Part shown: positions 44,223 through 52,825 of the stretch, one piece after another
How the letters are laid out: every line of letters starts with the position of its first letter
Position numbering within the stretch: the first letter of the stretch is position 1
Assembly (NCBI RefSeq): GCF_018476905.1
Contig: NZ_JAHCVK010000001.1
Span: 930,001 to 994,000, forward strand
Direction: 5' to 3'
DNA: 64,000 nt
DNA from: Geomobilimonas luticola
Lineage (GTDB): Bacteria > Desulfobacterota > Desulfuromonadia > Geobacterales > Geobacteraceae
Program-made: the position numbers and the translations under genes
The notes under the pieces: generated by a model
Database searches by the model: none
What the model saw: only the letters and a program-made list of their open reading frames with translations
Told to the model about the DNA's origin: nothing

Positions 44223-46730
44223 ATGGAAAAACTCGTGAAACTCGTGAATAAACATTCAGCTGCATGGGTACGCAATGCAATAATGCTTGCGTTTTTTATT
44301 GTTGTCTCTCCGTCTGGTGTGCGTGCCGGCGTTATTGCGACGGACACCGTCTGGCAGGGAGAGGTCAGGGTTGCCGAGGATGTGTTGGTGCCCGAAGGGA
44401 TCACCCTGACCATAAAGCCCGGAACGGTCATCAGGGTCGTTTCTGCGGAAAGCACGAAGACCGATCCCGAATATGTGTCGCCCCTGACGGAGATAACGGT
44501 CCGGGGAAGCCTGAAGGTTGAGGGGACGACAACGTCCCCCGTGGAGTTTGCCGGCGAAGAGAAAAAAGCGGGGAGCTGGGCAGGGATCGTGGTCGACCAT
44601 GGCTCTGCCACCCTTGCGGGGTGTCAGATAGCCCATGCGGAGACGGCGATTCACGTCTTTGACGGGAACCTCCGGCTCAACGACTCGACCATCGGGGAAA
44701 ACCGCTACGGTGTGGTGGCCCAGGGGGAGAAGAGCGGAATTTCGGTCGAAAATTCCCGTATTGCCGACAATGACTACGGCCTGTTCTCCCTTCAGGGGGC
44801 ACACGTGGCAACCACTGCCTCTGTCGTCAGGGGGAACAGGAAAAAAGACGTCTATTCTGCCCCTGGCAAGGAATACCGGCCGGAAGTATTTCCTGCCGTT
44901 GTCGGGGAACCTCCCGTGGGCAGGACGTATGGGGATGAAGTCGTGCGGGGGGACACCGTCTGGCAGGGGAGGGTCGAGGTTGGCGGGATCGTCAGGGTTC
45001 CCGAGGGGAGCAGGCTGATTGTCATGCCGGGAACGATTGTCGAATTCTCCAAAAAGGATACCAATGGTGACGGTATCGGCGAAAACGGCCTCCTGATCCA
45101 GGGGCGCCTCATCGCCAAGGGAACCAGGGAGCACCCCATAATCTTTCGGTCTGCCGCAAAAGGGAAACGGATGGGTGATTGGGACGCCATTAACATCATG
45201 AATAGTGCCGGGGCCCAGAATCTCATCGAGTATTGCCGGATAGAGCATGCGTACCGCGGGCTCCATTTTCATTTTTCAGCGGTTGTGGTGCAGCAGTCGG
45301 TGCTGATGAACAACTATCGCGGTATCCAGTTCCAGGAGTCGTCGGTTGACATAAAGGGGAATCGTCTCTATGCCAATAAGAGTGGCGTCCAGGGAAGGGA
45401 CTCCGACATAACATTCTCCGATAATGTTATCGCTGACAACTATGTCGGCGCCAATTTCTTCCGCACCAACATCATTGGCCGCGGCAACAGGATCGTGGGG
45501 AACTGGAAAGAGGGGATGAGAGTCCGGGAGGGGGTGTCGTCACTGCAGGAAAACCTTTTCGACGGCAACCGGTACGGTCTCATGGTGGCGGATACCTATT
45601 ACGGCGACTACAGCCGCAATGGCATCACCAACAATCTGGAAACCGGGCTCTCCCTCAAGAATGTCGACAATGTGGAGATACAGGGGAACGTTGTCGCGGC
45701 AAATGGCATCAATGGTTTGAATGTCCAGGATAGCCGGGCAATTATCAAGGGGAACCAGATAGCCGACAACGGTGAACGGGGAATGGGGGTTATCTCCTTT
45801 GACGGGGTGATCACGGAAAACAATTTCATCGCCAATGGTCTGTACGCCATCGATCTTGACGGACCCAAAGACGTTTCAGCCCCCTCCAACTGGTGGGGTG
45901 GTGGTGATGTTGACACGGTTCTTCTCGACAGGAAGGATGATCCTTCACGTGGCCGGGTCGTGTATGAAAAAACGGGCGATGGCCCGTATCCGTTTGCCTG
46001 GCCGTTACGGTCCGTGTCGACGGATACGACGTGGCGTGGCGTCATCAACGTCACGACTGCCGTGACTGTTCTTCCCGGTGCCGTCCTGACGGTTGCTCCG
46101 GGGACAAAGGTGGTTTTTTCTCCGGGGACCGGCCTTGCCGTTAAAGGCAGAATAATTGCAAAGGGAAGGGATGACGGGAAGATCCTGTTCACGTCGTCAC
46201 AAAGAACCGGTGCATCCGATTGGGATGAAATCCTCCTTGAATACGCCACCGGCAGCGAGATAGCCCACGCCGTTTTTGAATATGCCACGTGGGGTATTCA
46301 CTGCCATTTCACCAATCTTTCCATTTCGGACAGTTATTTCAAGCAGAATTATGGGGGGATGCGGTTCAGAAGCGGCCCCGTTCAGGTTAGCCGCTCGGTT
46401 TTCGAGGGGAATGTGATCGGCATCAGGGCATACAGGGGAAATGCCGTAATCCGGGAAAACATTATAACAAAGAATGAGACGGGTATTTTTGTCCGCGAAC
46501 AAGGGGGAGGGTTGACCATTACGCGGAATAACATCTTTGATAACAGCAACTACAACATCCGCGTTGGGGATTTCAATAACGAAGATATCGACGCAAAGGG
46601 AAACTGGTGGGGAGCAGGGGATCCGCTTCAGACCATATTCGATGGAAGAAATGAGCCTGGCATAGGAAATGTCCTGTTCGAGCCCCCCCTCAAGGAACCG
46701 GTGAAGCCGGGAGGCAGGGATCTGTCATGA
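44223..46730 (+). CDS. Exported right-handed parallel beta-helix protein (NosD-like repeats)
   Basis: An 835-residue protein with an N-terminal signal region (MLAFFIVVSPSGVRA). Three segments each open with a similar lead-in: 'DTVWQGEVRVAEDVLVPEGI', 'DTVWQGRVEVGGIVRVPEGS' and 'DTTWRGVINVTTAVTVLPGA', at about residues 40, 240 and 600. Each is followed by 'LIAKGT..HPIIF'-type strands and then PbH1 coils rich in 'N.I..N..GI....' Two 'NWWG.GD' turns occur near residues 558 and 798. Such solenoids bind polysaccharide or act as scaffolds; NosD uses one in metallo-cofactor assembly. A related shorter protein is at 50456. The next start overlaps its stop (ATGA). Role in the peptide system is inference. 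Confidence 0.83.
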   Translation: MEKLVKLVNKHSAAWVRNAIMLAFFIVVSPSGVRAGVIATDTVWQGEVRVAEDVLVPEGITLTIKPGTVIRVVSAESTKTDPEYVSPLTEITVRGSLKVEGTTTSPVEFAGEEKKAGSWAGIVVDHGSATLAGCQIAHAETAIHVFDGNLRLNDSTIGENRYGVVAQGEKSGISVENSRIADNDYGLFSLQGAHVATTASVVRGNRKKDVYSAPGKEYRPEVFPAVVGEPPVGRTYGDEVVRGDTVWQGRVEVGGIVRVPEGSRLIVMPGTIVEFSKKDTNGDGIGENGLLIQGRLIAKGTREHPIIFRSAAKGKRMGDWDAINIMNSAGAQNLIEYCRIEHAYRGLHFHFSAVVVQQSVLMNNYRGIQFQESSVDIKGNRLYANKSGVQGRDSDITFSDNVIADNYVGANFFRTNIIGRGNRIVGNWKEGMRVREGVSSLQENLFDGNRYGLMVADTYYGDYSRNGITNNLETGLSLKNVDNVEIQGNVVAANGINGLNVQDSRAIIKGNQIADNGERGMGVISFDGVITENNFIANGLYAIDLDGPKDVSAPSNWWGGGDVDTVLLDRKDDPSRGRVVYEKTGDGPYPFAWPLRSVSTDTTWRGVINVTTAVTVLPGAVLTVAPGTKVVFSPGTGLAVKGRIIAKGRDDGKILFTSSQRTGASDWDEILLEYATGSEIAHAVFEYATWGIHCHFTNLSISDSYFKQNYGGMRFRSGPVQVSRSVFEGNVIGIRAYRGNAVIRENIITKNETGIFVREQGGGLTITRNNIFDNSNYNIRVGDFNNEDIDAKGNWWGAGDPLQTIFDGRNEPGIGNVLFEPPLKEPVKPGGRDLS

Positions 46731-47431
46731 AGTGGGTGGTTCTGTTCAGTGTGCTGTCGATGGCAGTCTGTGTCCTCGCCTTGTCTCTCAATGGATTTGC
46801 TGTGGAAACCTCCCTGCTGAAGGTGCAGGTCCTCGATAGCGAAGGAAGGCCTGCCGAGGGGGCCAAGCTGTTTATCTATGGCAGCTCGAATGTGAAACGG
46901 CAGGCCGACTTTATATCGCCGATGTCCGGCAGCGACGGGCGCATGCTGATTACCTTGCCGGCAGGAAAATACTGGGGAGTGGCACGGCTGAAAAAGGATG
47001 GCAATTACGGGCCGCTCATGCCGGGGGACAAGCATTCGGGAGAACCGGTCGAAATAGAAATGGAAGCCGGCAGGGATACCGACGCCAGTTTTGTGGTCGC
47101 CGATATCCGCGAGGTCGGCCAGAAGAAGCGTGCCGATGCTGCCGATTCGGTGAGGTTGTGGGGTCGGGTCGTGGACGCCCAGGGGAATCCCGTTGCCAAT
47201 GCCTATGTCTTTGCCCACAGGGCAAAAGACGTTGACTATGTTCCTGACTATCTCTCGGCATGGACCGACGAGACGGGCAATTACTCCCTTTCCATCCCTG
47301 CAACGGGAAGATACTTCGTTGGAGGTGCCCGGCAATTCCCGCTCACGTCGAAAATCACCGTGGCGAAGGAGATTGGACCCGCGCCGGGGAAATCAGATAT
47401 TGCCTTGGATATTCAATTAATAGTATATTGA
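46727..47431 (+). CDS. Exported protein with carboxypeptidase-regulatory-like domains
   Basis: A 234-residue protein with a signal peptide (VVLFSVLSMAVCVLALSLN...FA) and two beta domains. The first has 'LLKVQVLDSEGRPAEGAKLFIYG' and 'GSDGRMLITLPAGKYWGVAR'; the second has 'LWGRVVDAQGNPVANAYVFAH' and 'TDETGNYSLSIPATGRYFVGG'. It is a paralog of the protein at 43156. Translation is coupled to the upstream beta-helix gene by a 4-base overlap, suggesting the two products work together at the cell envelope. No catalytic residues are evident. Confidence 0.82.
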   Translation: MKWVVLFSVLSMAVCVLALSLNGFAVETSLLKVQVLDSEGRPAEGAKLFIYGSSNVKRQADFISPMSGSDGRMLITLPAGKYWGVARLKKDGNYGPLMPGDKHSGEPVEIEMEAGRDTDASFVVADIREVGQKKRADAADSVRLWGRVVDAQGNPVANAYVFAHRAKDVDYVPDYLSAWTDETGNYSLSIPATGRYFVGGARQFPLTSKITVAKEIGPAPGKSDIALDIQLIVY

Positions 47432-47493
47432 TTGCTGTAGTATTGTACTCAACAATTGTTACACGTGTCGCAAACCTAGATGGGAGTGAAAAA

Positions 47494-48042
47494 ATGAAAC
47501 GGGTTATCTCATGGTGTCTCGTCGTATCGATCTTCGCTGTGGTCCAGATATCGTCTGCCTGTGTCGGCAAGACAATCCACCTGGGGGTAACCAGTGCCGC
47601 CGGTGAACGGTTGCTTGCCGAGATGGCATCCATCCTGATCACCGAGCGTACCGGTTCTTCGGTCAAGATAGATGTCTACAAGGACTCAAAAGAACTGTAT
47701 AACGCTGTCAAGCAGGGGAACGTGAACGTTATTTTCGAAAACCCCGGTCGAGCGGCGGAGGTTGTGGGGAAGCCCAAGGATTCAACGTACGACCAGATCA
47801 AGAGCGAGTACAAAGCCAGGCTGAACCTTACGTGGCTTGAACCGATCGGCGGCTCCCTTAAATTTGCGCCGGTCCTGACGGCGGACACGCTCGCCAACTA
47901 TCCGGCCCTCCCCAAACTGTTGAACAAGCTTTCCGGTGCGCTGGTAAACGACACCTACCCGAAGCTGCTCAAAACTGCGGAGTCGGATGAAAAGTCGAAA
48001 AAGACCGCAAAAGAATTCCTGAAGGGAAAGAAGCTGATATAA
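47494..48042 (+). CDS. Small exported protein resembling a periplasmic substrate-binding domain
   Basis: ATG 47494, behind GGGAGTGA, begins a signal peptide (MKRVISWCLVVSIFAVVQ, cleavage before or near the Cys of SSACVG); the longer frame from 47260 overlaps the preceding gene. The 182-residue product reads 'KTIHLGVTSAAGERLLAEMA' and 'DSKELYNAVKQGNVNVIFEN', which resembles the first lobe of glycine-betaine-type ABC substrate-binding proteins. At this length the second lobe is largely missing. The tail is rich in lysine. No ABC transporter genes adjoin it, so it may have been recruited as a binding or chaperone protein in the cluster. Low certainty on function. Confidence 0.72.
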   Translation: MKRVISWCLVVSIFAVVQISSACVGKTIHLGVTSAAGERLLAEMASILITERTGSSVKIDVYKDSKELYNAVKQGNVNVIFENPGRAAEVVGKPKDSTYDQIKSEYKARLNLTWLEPIGGSLKFAPVLTADTLANYPALPKLLNKLSGALVNDTYPKLLKTAESDEKSKKTAKEFLKGKKLI

Positions 48043-48046
48043 CGGG

Positions 48047-48973
48047 ATGACGATACCCGAGGGAATGAAGAAGAAACTATCCTGGCTGGCTTCAACCGAA
48101 TGTGCGGTCGTACTGTTCCTGGCGATTGCTGCCCTTGCCATCCCGGGGACCTTCACCGAAAGCAGGACCATCTATTCGAGCCCCCCCTTCCTGTTGCTTC
48201 TGGGCTGCTTTGGACTGAACCTCGCGCTCTGTACCATTAAGCGGCTCAAGACCCTGTCGAAGCCTGTCCTGGTCATGCATGGCGGCGTGCTTCTGACGCT
48301 GGCGGGATGTATCGCCACGTCGTTCGGCTTTGTCGCCACCGTCAATGTCTACGAAGGGGATATGGTGGATCAGGTTTACCGTTGGGACCGGGAGCAGGAT
48401 GTCCCCCTCGGTGCGGAACTGGTCGTGAAGAAGGTAAACCGGGAATTTTACCCCATCCCGGTAAAGGTTGGTGTTCTGCGGGGGGAGGCGAAAGAGGGGC
48501 TTTTTGTCCTGAAGACGGGGGAGAGTTTTGACCTGAAAAACTACCGGGTGAAGGTCGAGTCCCTGGAATTTCCGGCGGAAACCCTGAAGCTTTCCGTATT
48601 TGACCAGGGCCGGTTGATAGGGAATTGTGATACTTCAGGGGCCTCAACCCTTCCTCCTGGATTCCCCTACGCATTTAAGCTGGTTGCCTACCAGAATCCT
48701 TCACTGAAAAGGCTCTGGGTTGACCTGGAACTTGCCCGCGGTTCCGAAAAGCTGGTCGAGGGGACTTCCGAAGTCAATAGCCCGTTTCAGTGGAACGGCC
48801 TCTATTTCTACAACACACGGGTTGACCGGGATGCTGCCGGCGCGGTGTACGCCGGTATTCAGATCGTACGGGATCCGGGAAGACCCTATGTCTTTGCCGG
48901 TTTTGCCATCATGGGCCTTGGAGCGGTATTGTCCTTCATAAGGCGCTTTTACGGGAAGGTTCTATGGAGATAA
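48047..48973 (+). CDS. ResB-like cytochrome c biogenesis membrane protein
   Basis: A 308-residue protein with N-terminal 'KKLSWLASTECAVVLFLAIA', two further hydrophobic segments (LLLLGCFGLNLALCTI and VLVMHGGVLLTLAGCIATSF), a ~170-residue periplasmic domain and a C-terminal membrane helix. This is the short form of the ResB/CcsB family, which with ResA/CcsA attaches heme to apocytochromes in the system II pathway. No CcsA/ResC partner is in this window. ATG 48065 is an alternative start. Its presence between the peptide and maturase genes, in a region full of giant cytochromes, suggests dedicated heme handling; that is inference. It overlaps the next gene by 10 nt. Confidence 0.8.
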   Translation: MTIPEGMKKKLSWLASTECAVVLFLAIAALAIPGTFTESRTIYSSPPFLLLLGCFGLNLALCTIKRLKTLSKPVLVMHGGVLLTLAGCIATSFGFVATVNVYEGDMVDQVYRWDREQDVPLGAELVVKKVNREFYPIPVKVGVLRGEAKEGLFVLKTGESFDLKNYRVKVESLEFPAETLKLSVFDQGRLIGNCDTSGASTLPPGFPYAFKLVAYQNPSLKRLWVDLELARGSEKLVEGTSEVNSPFQWNGLYFYNTRVDRDAAGAVYAGIQIVRDPGRPYVFAGFAIMGLGAVLSFIRRFYGKVLWR

Positions 48974-49908
48974 CGAGTTCGGGGATGTTCGGCATCTATG
49001 TTGCCGCCTTTTTTCTGGGTGCTGCCCATTCCCTGGAGCCGGGGCATGGGAAGACGGTGGTGGCCGCCTATCTGGTCGGTTCCCGCGGGAGAAACATCGA
49101 TGCCATCATTCTTGGTCTCGTCGTCACCTTCACCCACTCCTTCAGCATCATCCTGCTGGGGCTGCTGGCGAAATTTTCCGCCCGGTACCTGTCGGAACAG
49201 GAGATTCATGCCTATCTCGGGATCGTGGCAAGCATCATCATCCTGGGCATCGGCCTCTGGATGCTGCGGCAGCGGTGGATCTGCCTGAGGGACCCTTCAC
49301 GCGCCCATGACCATTTTCACCTCTTCGGCCACAGCCACAGCCACCATGGCCACCCCCATAACCATGACCATGGCCATGGGCACAGCCATTCCCCTGACCA
49401 CGATCATCATGATCACGACCATGGCCATTCGCACCCCCACGATGCCCAGGACCATGTTCACGACCACCATACGCATGGTGACCACGGCCACGACCACGAC
49501 CATAGTCACGGGGGGCACGACCATGTAGACGCACACGTCCATTCCCACCACCACGGGCATGGCCATCATCATCCGGCCGGCGACAAGCCGCTTGGTCCGT
49601 TGGGGCTGATTTTGCTCGGGATATCCGGAGGGATCGTCCCCTGTCCGGCGGCACTGGCCATTCTGCTCGCCTCGGTTTCCGTCGGACAGGTGGCAAAAGG
49701 TCTTGCCATGGTCCTTGTCTTCAGTCTCGGGCTTGCCGCCTGTCTCGTCGCCATCGGGCTTGCGGTGGTCAACGGCGTGAAGGCGACAAAGCGCTTTCTG
49801 GATACGGAACGGTATGCTCCCAAAGTCGCCTTTGCGAGCGCTCTCATTGTCACGCTCATCGGCATCGTCACCATGTATACGTCGATAAGCCATTTCAGGC
49901 AGTTATGA
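48964..49908 (+). CDS. NicO/RcnA-like nickel/cobalt transporter with long His-rich loop
   Basis: A 314-residue membrane protein with the family signature 'LGAAHSLEPGHGKTVVAAYL' in the first helix, 'TFTHSFSIILLGLLA' in the second, and 'GGIVPCPAALAILLA' and 'GLAACLVAIGLAVV' after the loop. Between them lies a roughly 90-residue hydrophilic loop (about residues 110-200) dominated by His, Asp and Gly, an unusually long metal-binding stretch. The family exports or imports Ni2+/Co2+. In this operon it may supply or remove a transition metal needed by the peptide product. It is coupled by a 4-base overlap to the next gene. Confidence 0.85.
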   Translation: MEITSSGMFGIYVAAFFLGAAHSLEPGHGKTVVAAYLVGSRGRNIDAIILGLVVTFTHSFSIILLGLLAKFSARYLSEQEIHAYLGIVASIIILGIGLWMLRQRWICLRDPSRAHDHFHLFGHSHSHHGHPHNHDHGHGHSHSPDHDHHDHDHGHSHPHDAQDHVHDHHTHGDHGHDHDHSHGGHDHVDAHVHSHHHGHGHHHPAGDKPLGPLGLILLGISGGIVPCPAALAILLASVSVGQVAKGLAMVLVFSLGLAACLVAIGLAVVNGVKATKRFLDTERYAPKVAFASALIVTLIGIVTMYTSISHFRQL

Positions 49909-50459
49909 ACTATTTCACCGTTCTGCTCATAAGCGCTCTCCTCTTCGCCCCCCATGCGGCGTCTGCCCACCCTGAAACCGGCCTGCTTCCCGATGCCATT
50001 GCCGAAACCGAGTACAAGATCGTGCTGGAGATCAATCCCCGGGATATTCCGACCAGGACCAAGCTCGGGATGGTGCTGTACCGGAAAAACAAGCTCAGGG
50101 AAGCGGAGCAGCAGATTGCCGAGGTGCTGAAGTCGGCCCCGAAGGATTTCGATGCCCATGACGTGATGGGGCTGATCCGGCTGAAGGAGAAAAAACCGGC
50201 CGAGGCCATTGCCTGGTTCCAGAAAGCCATCGCCCTGAAAAGCGAGGATACTATGGTCCATCACAGTCTTGGCCTGGCATTGGAGCAGAGTGGGCGGTAC
50301 CAGGAGGCCGAGGCGTCCTATCGCCGGGGGCTGGAGGTCAACGACAGGCTGCTCCGCAAGGGAGCGAACCGGGAGAAGGAGAAGGAGCGTCGGAATACGC
50401 TTCTCTCGGCATTGCAGGGAGTTGAGTCCAGGCTGAAAACATCACGAGGGGGGATATGA
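49905..50459 (+). CDS. Exported TPR protein
   Basis: A signal peptide (LLISALLFAPHAASA) is followed by about three to four TPR units: 'IAETEYKIVLEINPRDIPTR', 'KLREAEQQIAEVLKSAPKDF', 'KPAEAIAWFQKAIALKSEDT' and 'RYQEAEASYRRGLEVNDR'. At 184 residues it is little more than a TPR scaffold, probably periplasmic. Both its start and stop overlap neighbouring genes, so it is firmly within the operon between the transporter and the second beta-helix gene. It could organise the exported proteins of this cluster. No specific partner can be named. Confidence 0.83.
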   Translation: MNYFTVLLISALLFAPHAASAHPETGLLPDAIAETEYKIVLEINPRDIPTRTKLGMVLYRKNKLREAEQQIAEVLKSAPKDFDAHDVMGLIRLKEKKPAEAIAWFQKAIALKSEDTMVHHSLGLALEQSGRYQEAEASYRRGLEVNDRLLRKGANREKEKERRNTLLSALQGVESRLKTSRGGI

Positions 50460-51445
50460 CCATGCGTGCAACCATGAAGTCGCTGTCGCTTGCCGTTGCT
50501 GCCGTAGCGCTCATCACACTGGCCGGCGAATGCCGGGCGGCAACGCGGGAAATTGGCATGATGACGATCGCGAAGGACGCCACCTGGGAGGGAGACATCG
50601 TGATTACCGGCGATGTCCATGTCCCCGCAGGCATTACCCTCACCATTGCACCGGGGACGACAGTCAGATTCAGAAAGATAGCTCCCGATGGCGACCGGAA
50701 CCTCTTCGGGGTTGAATCCCCCTATTATCCCCAGGCCGAGATTATCGTCACGGGAAGGCTCATTGCCAGGGGTACGGCCGGGAAGCCGGTCATCTTTACC
50801 TCTGCTGAAGCGAAACCCGAGCCTGCCGACTGGGGGTCCCTCAATTTCCTGGGGAGCAAGGGGAACGTGATCGAACAGTGCCGGATCGAATACGCCTATA
50901 ACGGTGTCCACTCCCACGGCGGACAGGTTTTCATCAAGGATAATACGTTCGTGAAAAACGCCGTGGCCATCAGCGTCAAGAAGGAAGACGAGGCGGTCGG
51001 TACCCCCGGATTCGGCATCCCCGCCGATATCACGGTCACCGGTAACCTCGTCGAGGAGAACAAGGGTGGCATCAACGTCCGCATCTCGAAAGGAGTCATC
51101 ACCCGCAACACGGTCCGCGGCAACAAGTTCTTCGGCATCTGGATCAAGGGGAAGTGCGAGGGGGAGATCAGCCGCAACGAAATCACCGCCAACCAGAAGG
51201 GGATCTTCTTCTACAAGGCCGGCGGGATGACCATCAAGGATAACAATATCTTCGACAACATCGACTACAACCTTGCCATTGCCGACGAGCAGGGGCAGGA
51301 TATCCCGGCTGCCGGCAACTGGTTCGGCACGGTCGACCGGGTGAAGATCGAGGAACTGGTCTTTGACGGCAAGGCAGACCCGGCCCTTGCCCGGATCGTT
51401 GTCGAGCCGTTCCTGTCGGAGCGTGTCAGGGATGCGGGGAGGTAG
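50456..51445 (+). CDS. Exported parallel beta-helix protein (short paralog)
   Basis: A 329-residue protein from ATG 50456 (ATG 50462 also possible) with a signal peptide ending near GECRA. The N-terminal lead-in 'DATWEGDIVITGDVHVPAGI' is the same module as the three in the protein at 44223. PbH1 coils follow ('GGINVRISKGVITRNTVRGN', 'KGIFFYKAGGMTIKDNNIFD') and the end has 'AAGNWFGTVD'. It is probably a secreted solenoid scaffold or carbohydrate-binding protein. It is immediately upstream of the PqqD-like gene, only 7 nt away, which ties exported solenoids to the peptide-modification genes. Confidence 0.85.
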   Translation: MTMRATMKSLSLAVAAVALITLAGECRAATREIGMMTIAKDATWEGDIVITGDVHVPAGITLTIAPGTTVRFRKIAPDGDRNLFGVESPYYPQAEIIVTGRLIARGTAGKPVIFTSAEAKPEPADWGSLNFLGSKGNVIEQCRIEYAYNGVHSHGGQVFIKDNTFVKNAVAISVKKEDEAVGTPGFGIPADITVTGNLVEENKGGINVRISKGVITRNTVRGNKFFGIWIKGKCEGEISRNEITANQKGIFFYKAGGMTIKDNNIFDNIDYNLAIADEQGQDIPAAGNWFGTVDRVKIEELVFDGKADPALARIVVEPFLSERVRDAGR

Positions 51446-51452
51446 GTTGCCC

Positions 51453-51767
51453 ATGCCCACGATACACCGCAATCCGAATGTCATGTGGCGCGAGGAGGAT
51501 GACGCCCTTGCCGAAGCGGGCGACGCCCTTGCCCGCGGCGAGGATGCCGGCGAGATCGGCACGGCGGTCCTCTTTTCCGGTGGCACCATGCTGTCGGTCA
51601 ATTACCTCGGCATGGAAATCTGGAAGCTGTGCGACAACCGGACTGTCGACGGGATTGTGGCCGAGCTGCTGGAGCAGTTCGAGGTGGAGGAGGACGTGCT
51701 TCGCACCGATGTCCGTGCGTTTCTCGACGAACTTGCCGTGAAAGGGTTCATCGTCTATGCGGAATGA
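51453..51767 (+). CDS. PqqD-like peptide chaperone / RiPP recognition element (GeoRSP-type)
   Basis: ATG 51453 lies behind GGGGAGGTAGG. The 104-residue product has the PqqD-type winged-helix pattern: N-terminal 'HRNPNVMWREEDD', central 'GGTMLSVNYLGMEIWKLCD', then 'TVDGIVAELLEQFEVEEDVL' and 'DVRAFLDELAVKGFIVYAE'. PqqD-like domains bind the leader of a precursor peptide and present it to a radical SAM/SPASM enzyme. Translation overlaps the radical SAM gene by 11 nt. From memory this matches the family called 'GeoRSP system PqqD family protein'. An extra ~25-residue stretch (EAGDALARGEDAGEIG) precedes the core. The likely client peptides are the 20-residue HPC ORFs; this is inference. Confidence 0.88.
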   Translation: MPTIHRNPNVMWREEDDALAEAGDALARGEDAGEIGTAVLFSGGTMLSVNYLGMEIWKLCDNRTVDGIVAELLEQFEVEEDVLRTDVRAFLDELAVKGFIVYAE

Positions 51768-52779
51768 TACCATCCCCCAACTGCAGGCACCCCTCACCAT
51801 CAACTGGGCCATCAACAACAGCTGCAATTTTGCCTGCAGCCACTGCTACAGCCGTGAGGATACCCACGAGGAGCTGCCGCGGGACGTGCTCTACGCCTGT
51901 CTGGAAAAGGTTGCCAGGGCGGGGGTCTTTTCCGTCAACTTTGGCGGTGGCGAGCCGTTGCTCCATCCCCAGCTTCTGGAGATTGCGGCATTCGCCAGCG
52001 GACTGGGACTGCGGGTCTCCATGAACAGCAACGGCTGGCTCCTGGACGGCGAGAAGGCGGTCGCCCTCAAGGCGGCCGGTTTCACCAAGGTCGGGATCAG
52101 CATCGACAGTCACATCGCCGATGTCCATGACACCTTCCGCGGAGTGGCCGGAAGCCATGCCCGCGCCCTTGCCGCGCTCGGCCATCTCCAGTCGGTCGGT
52201 ATCGCCACCTCCATTTCCACGGTCATCTGCCGCATCAACAGCACGACCATCGATGAACTCGTGGAAATGGCCCTCAGGCATGGGGCGGGCCAGCTCAATT
52301 TCCACAACTTCAAATGTTCCGGTCTCGGCCTGGCCAACAAAGACGATCTGGATCTCACGCCCGATGAGTGGAAAGAGTTCTACCGCCATGCCCTCGTTGT
52401 GAAAAAAAGCGTGAAAGGGCTCGATGTCTCCCTCGACGACCCGATCATCGCCCTGCTCGGCGAACGGGACGCGGGAAGCCTCGTCAAGGGGAGTGTCTGC
52501 GGCAAGCTTTCGCTCAACATCAAGGCCAACGGTGACATGACCCCCTGCGGCTTTATCCCGATCGTCATCGGCAACATCGTCCGGGATGACCTCCGGCAGG
52601 TCTGGAAGGATTCGGCGGTCCTGGAGAAGATGCGCAACAAGCAGCCGACCGGCAAATGCAGCGGCTGCAGCAAGTACGAAGACTGTCTGGGGGGGTGTAC
52701 CGCCCGGGCACTGGCCCTGACCGGCGACATGAACAGCCCCGACCCGCACTGCTGGGGAGACGACGAACCGTCCCGGTGA
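51757..52779 (+). CDS. Radical SAM/SPASM peptide-modifying enzyme (GeoRSP-type)
   Basis: The 340-residue protein has the radical SAM motif CNFACSHC (Cys23, Cys27, Cys30), then 'VNFGGGEPLLHPQLLE' (GGEP). The C-terminal SPASM region holds cysteines in 'GSVCGKLSLNIKANGDMTPC', 'GKCSGCSKYEDCLGGC' and 'HCWG', enough for two auxiliary 4Fe-4S clusters. SPASM enzymes install thioether, C-C or epimerised bonds in ribosomal peptides. It is coupled to the PqqD-like gene upstream and followed after 46 nt by a second SPASM protein. I recall this trio as the 'GeoRSP' system. It acts in the cytosol. The client is not proven; the mini-peptides with invariant Tyr6 and C-terminal Cys20 are the candidates in this window. 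Confidence 0.9.
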   Translation: MRNDTIPQLQAPLTINWAINNSCNFACSHCYSREDTHEELPRDVLYACLEKVARAGVFSVNFGGGEPLLHPQLLEIAAFASGLGLRVSMNSNGWLLDGEKAVALKAAGFTKVGISIDSHIADVHDTFRGVAGSHARALAALGHLQSVGIATSISTVICRINSTTIDELVEMALRHGAGQLNFHNFKCSGLGLANKDDLDLTPDEWKEFYRHALVVKKSVKGLDVSLDDPIIALLGERDAGSLVKGSVCGKLSLNIKANGDMTPCGFIPIVIGNIVRDDLRQVWKDSAVLEKMRNKQPTGKCSGCSKYEDCLGGCTARALALTGDMNSPDPHCWGDDEPSR

Positions 52780-52825
52780 CGCGCTGCGGTCCGCCCGCAG
52801 CGGTTCATGGCCGAGGAATATCTGC

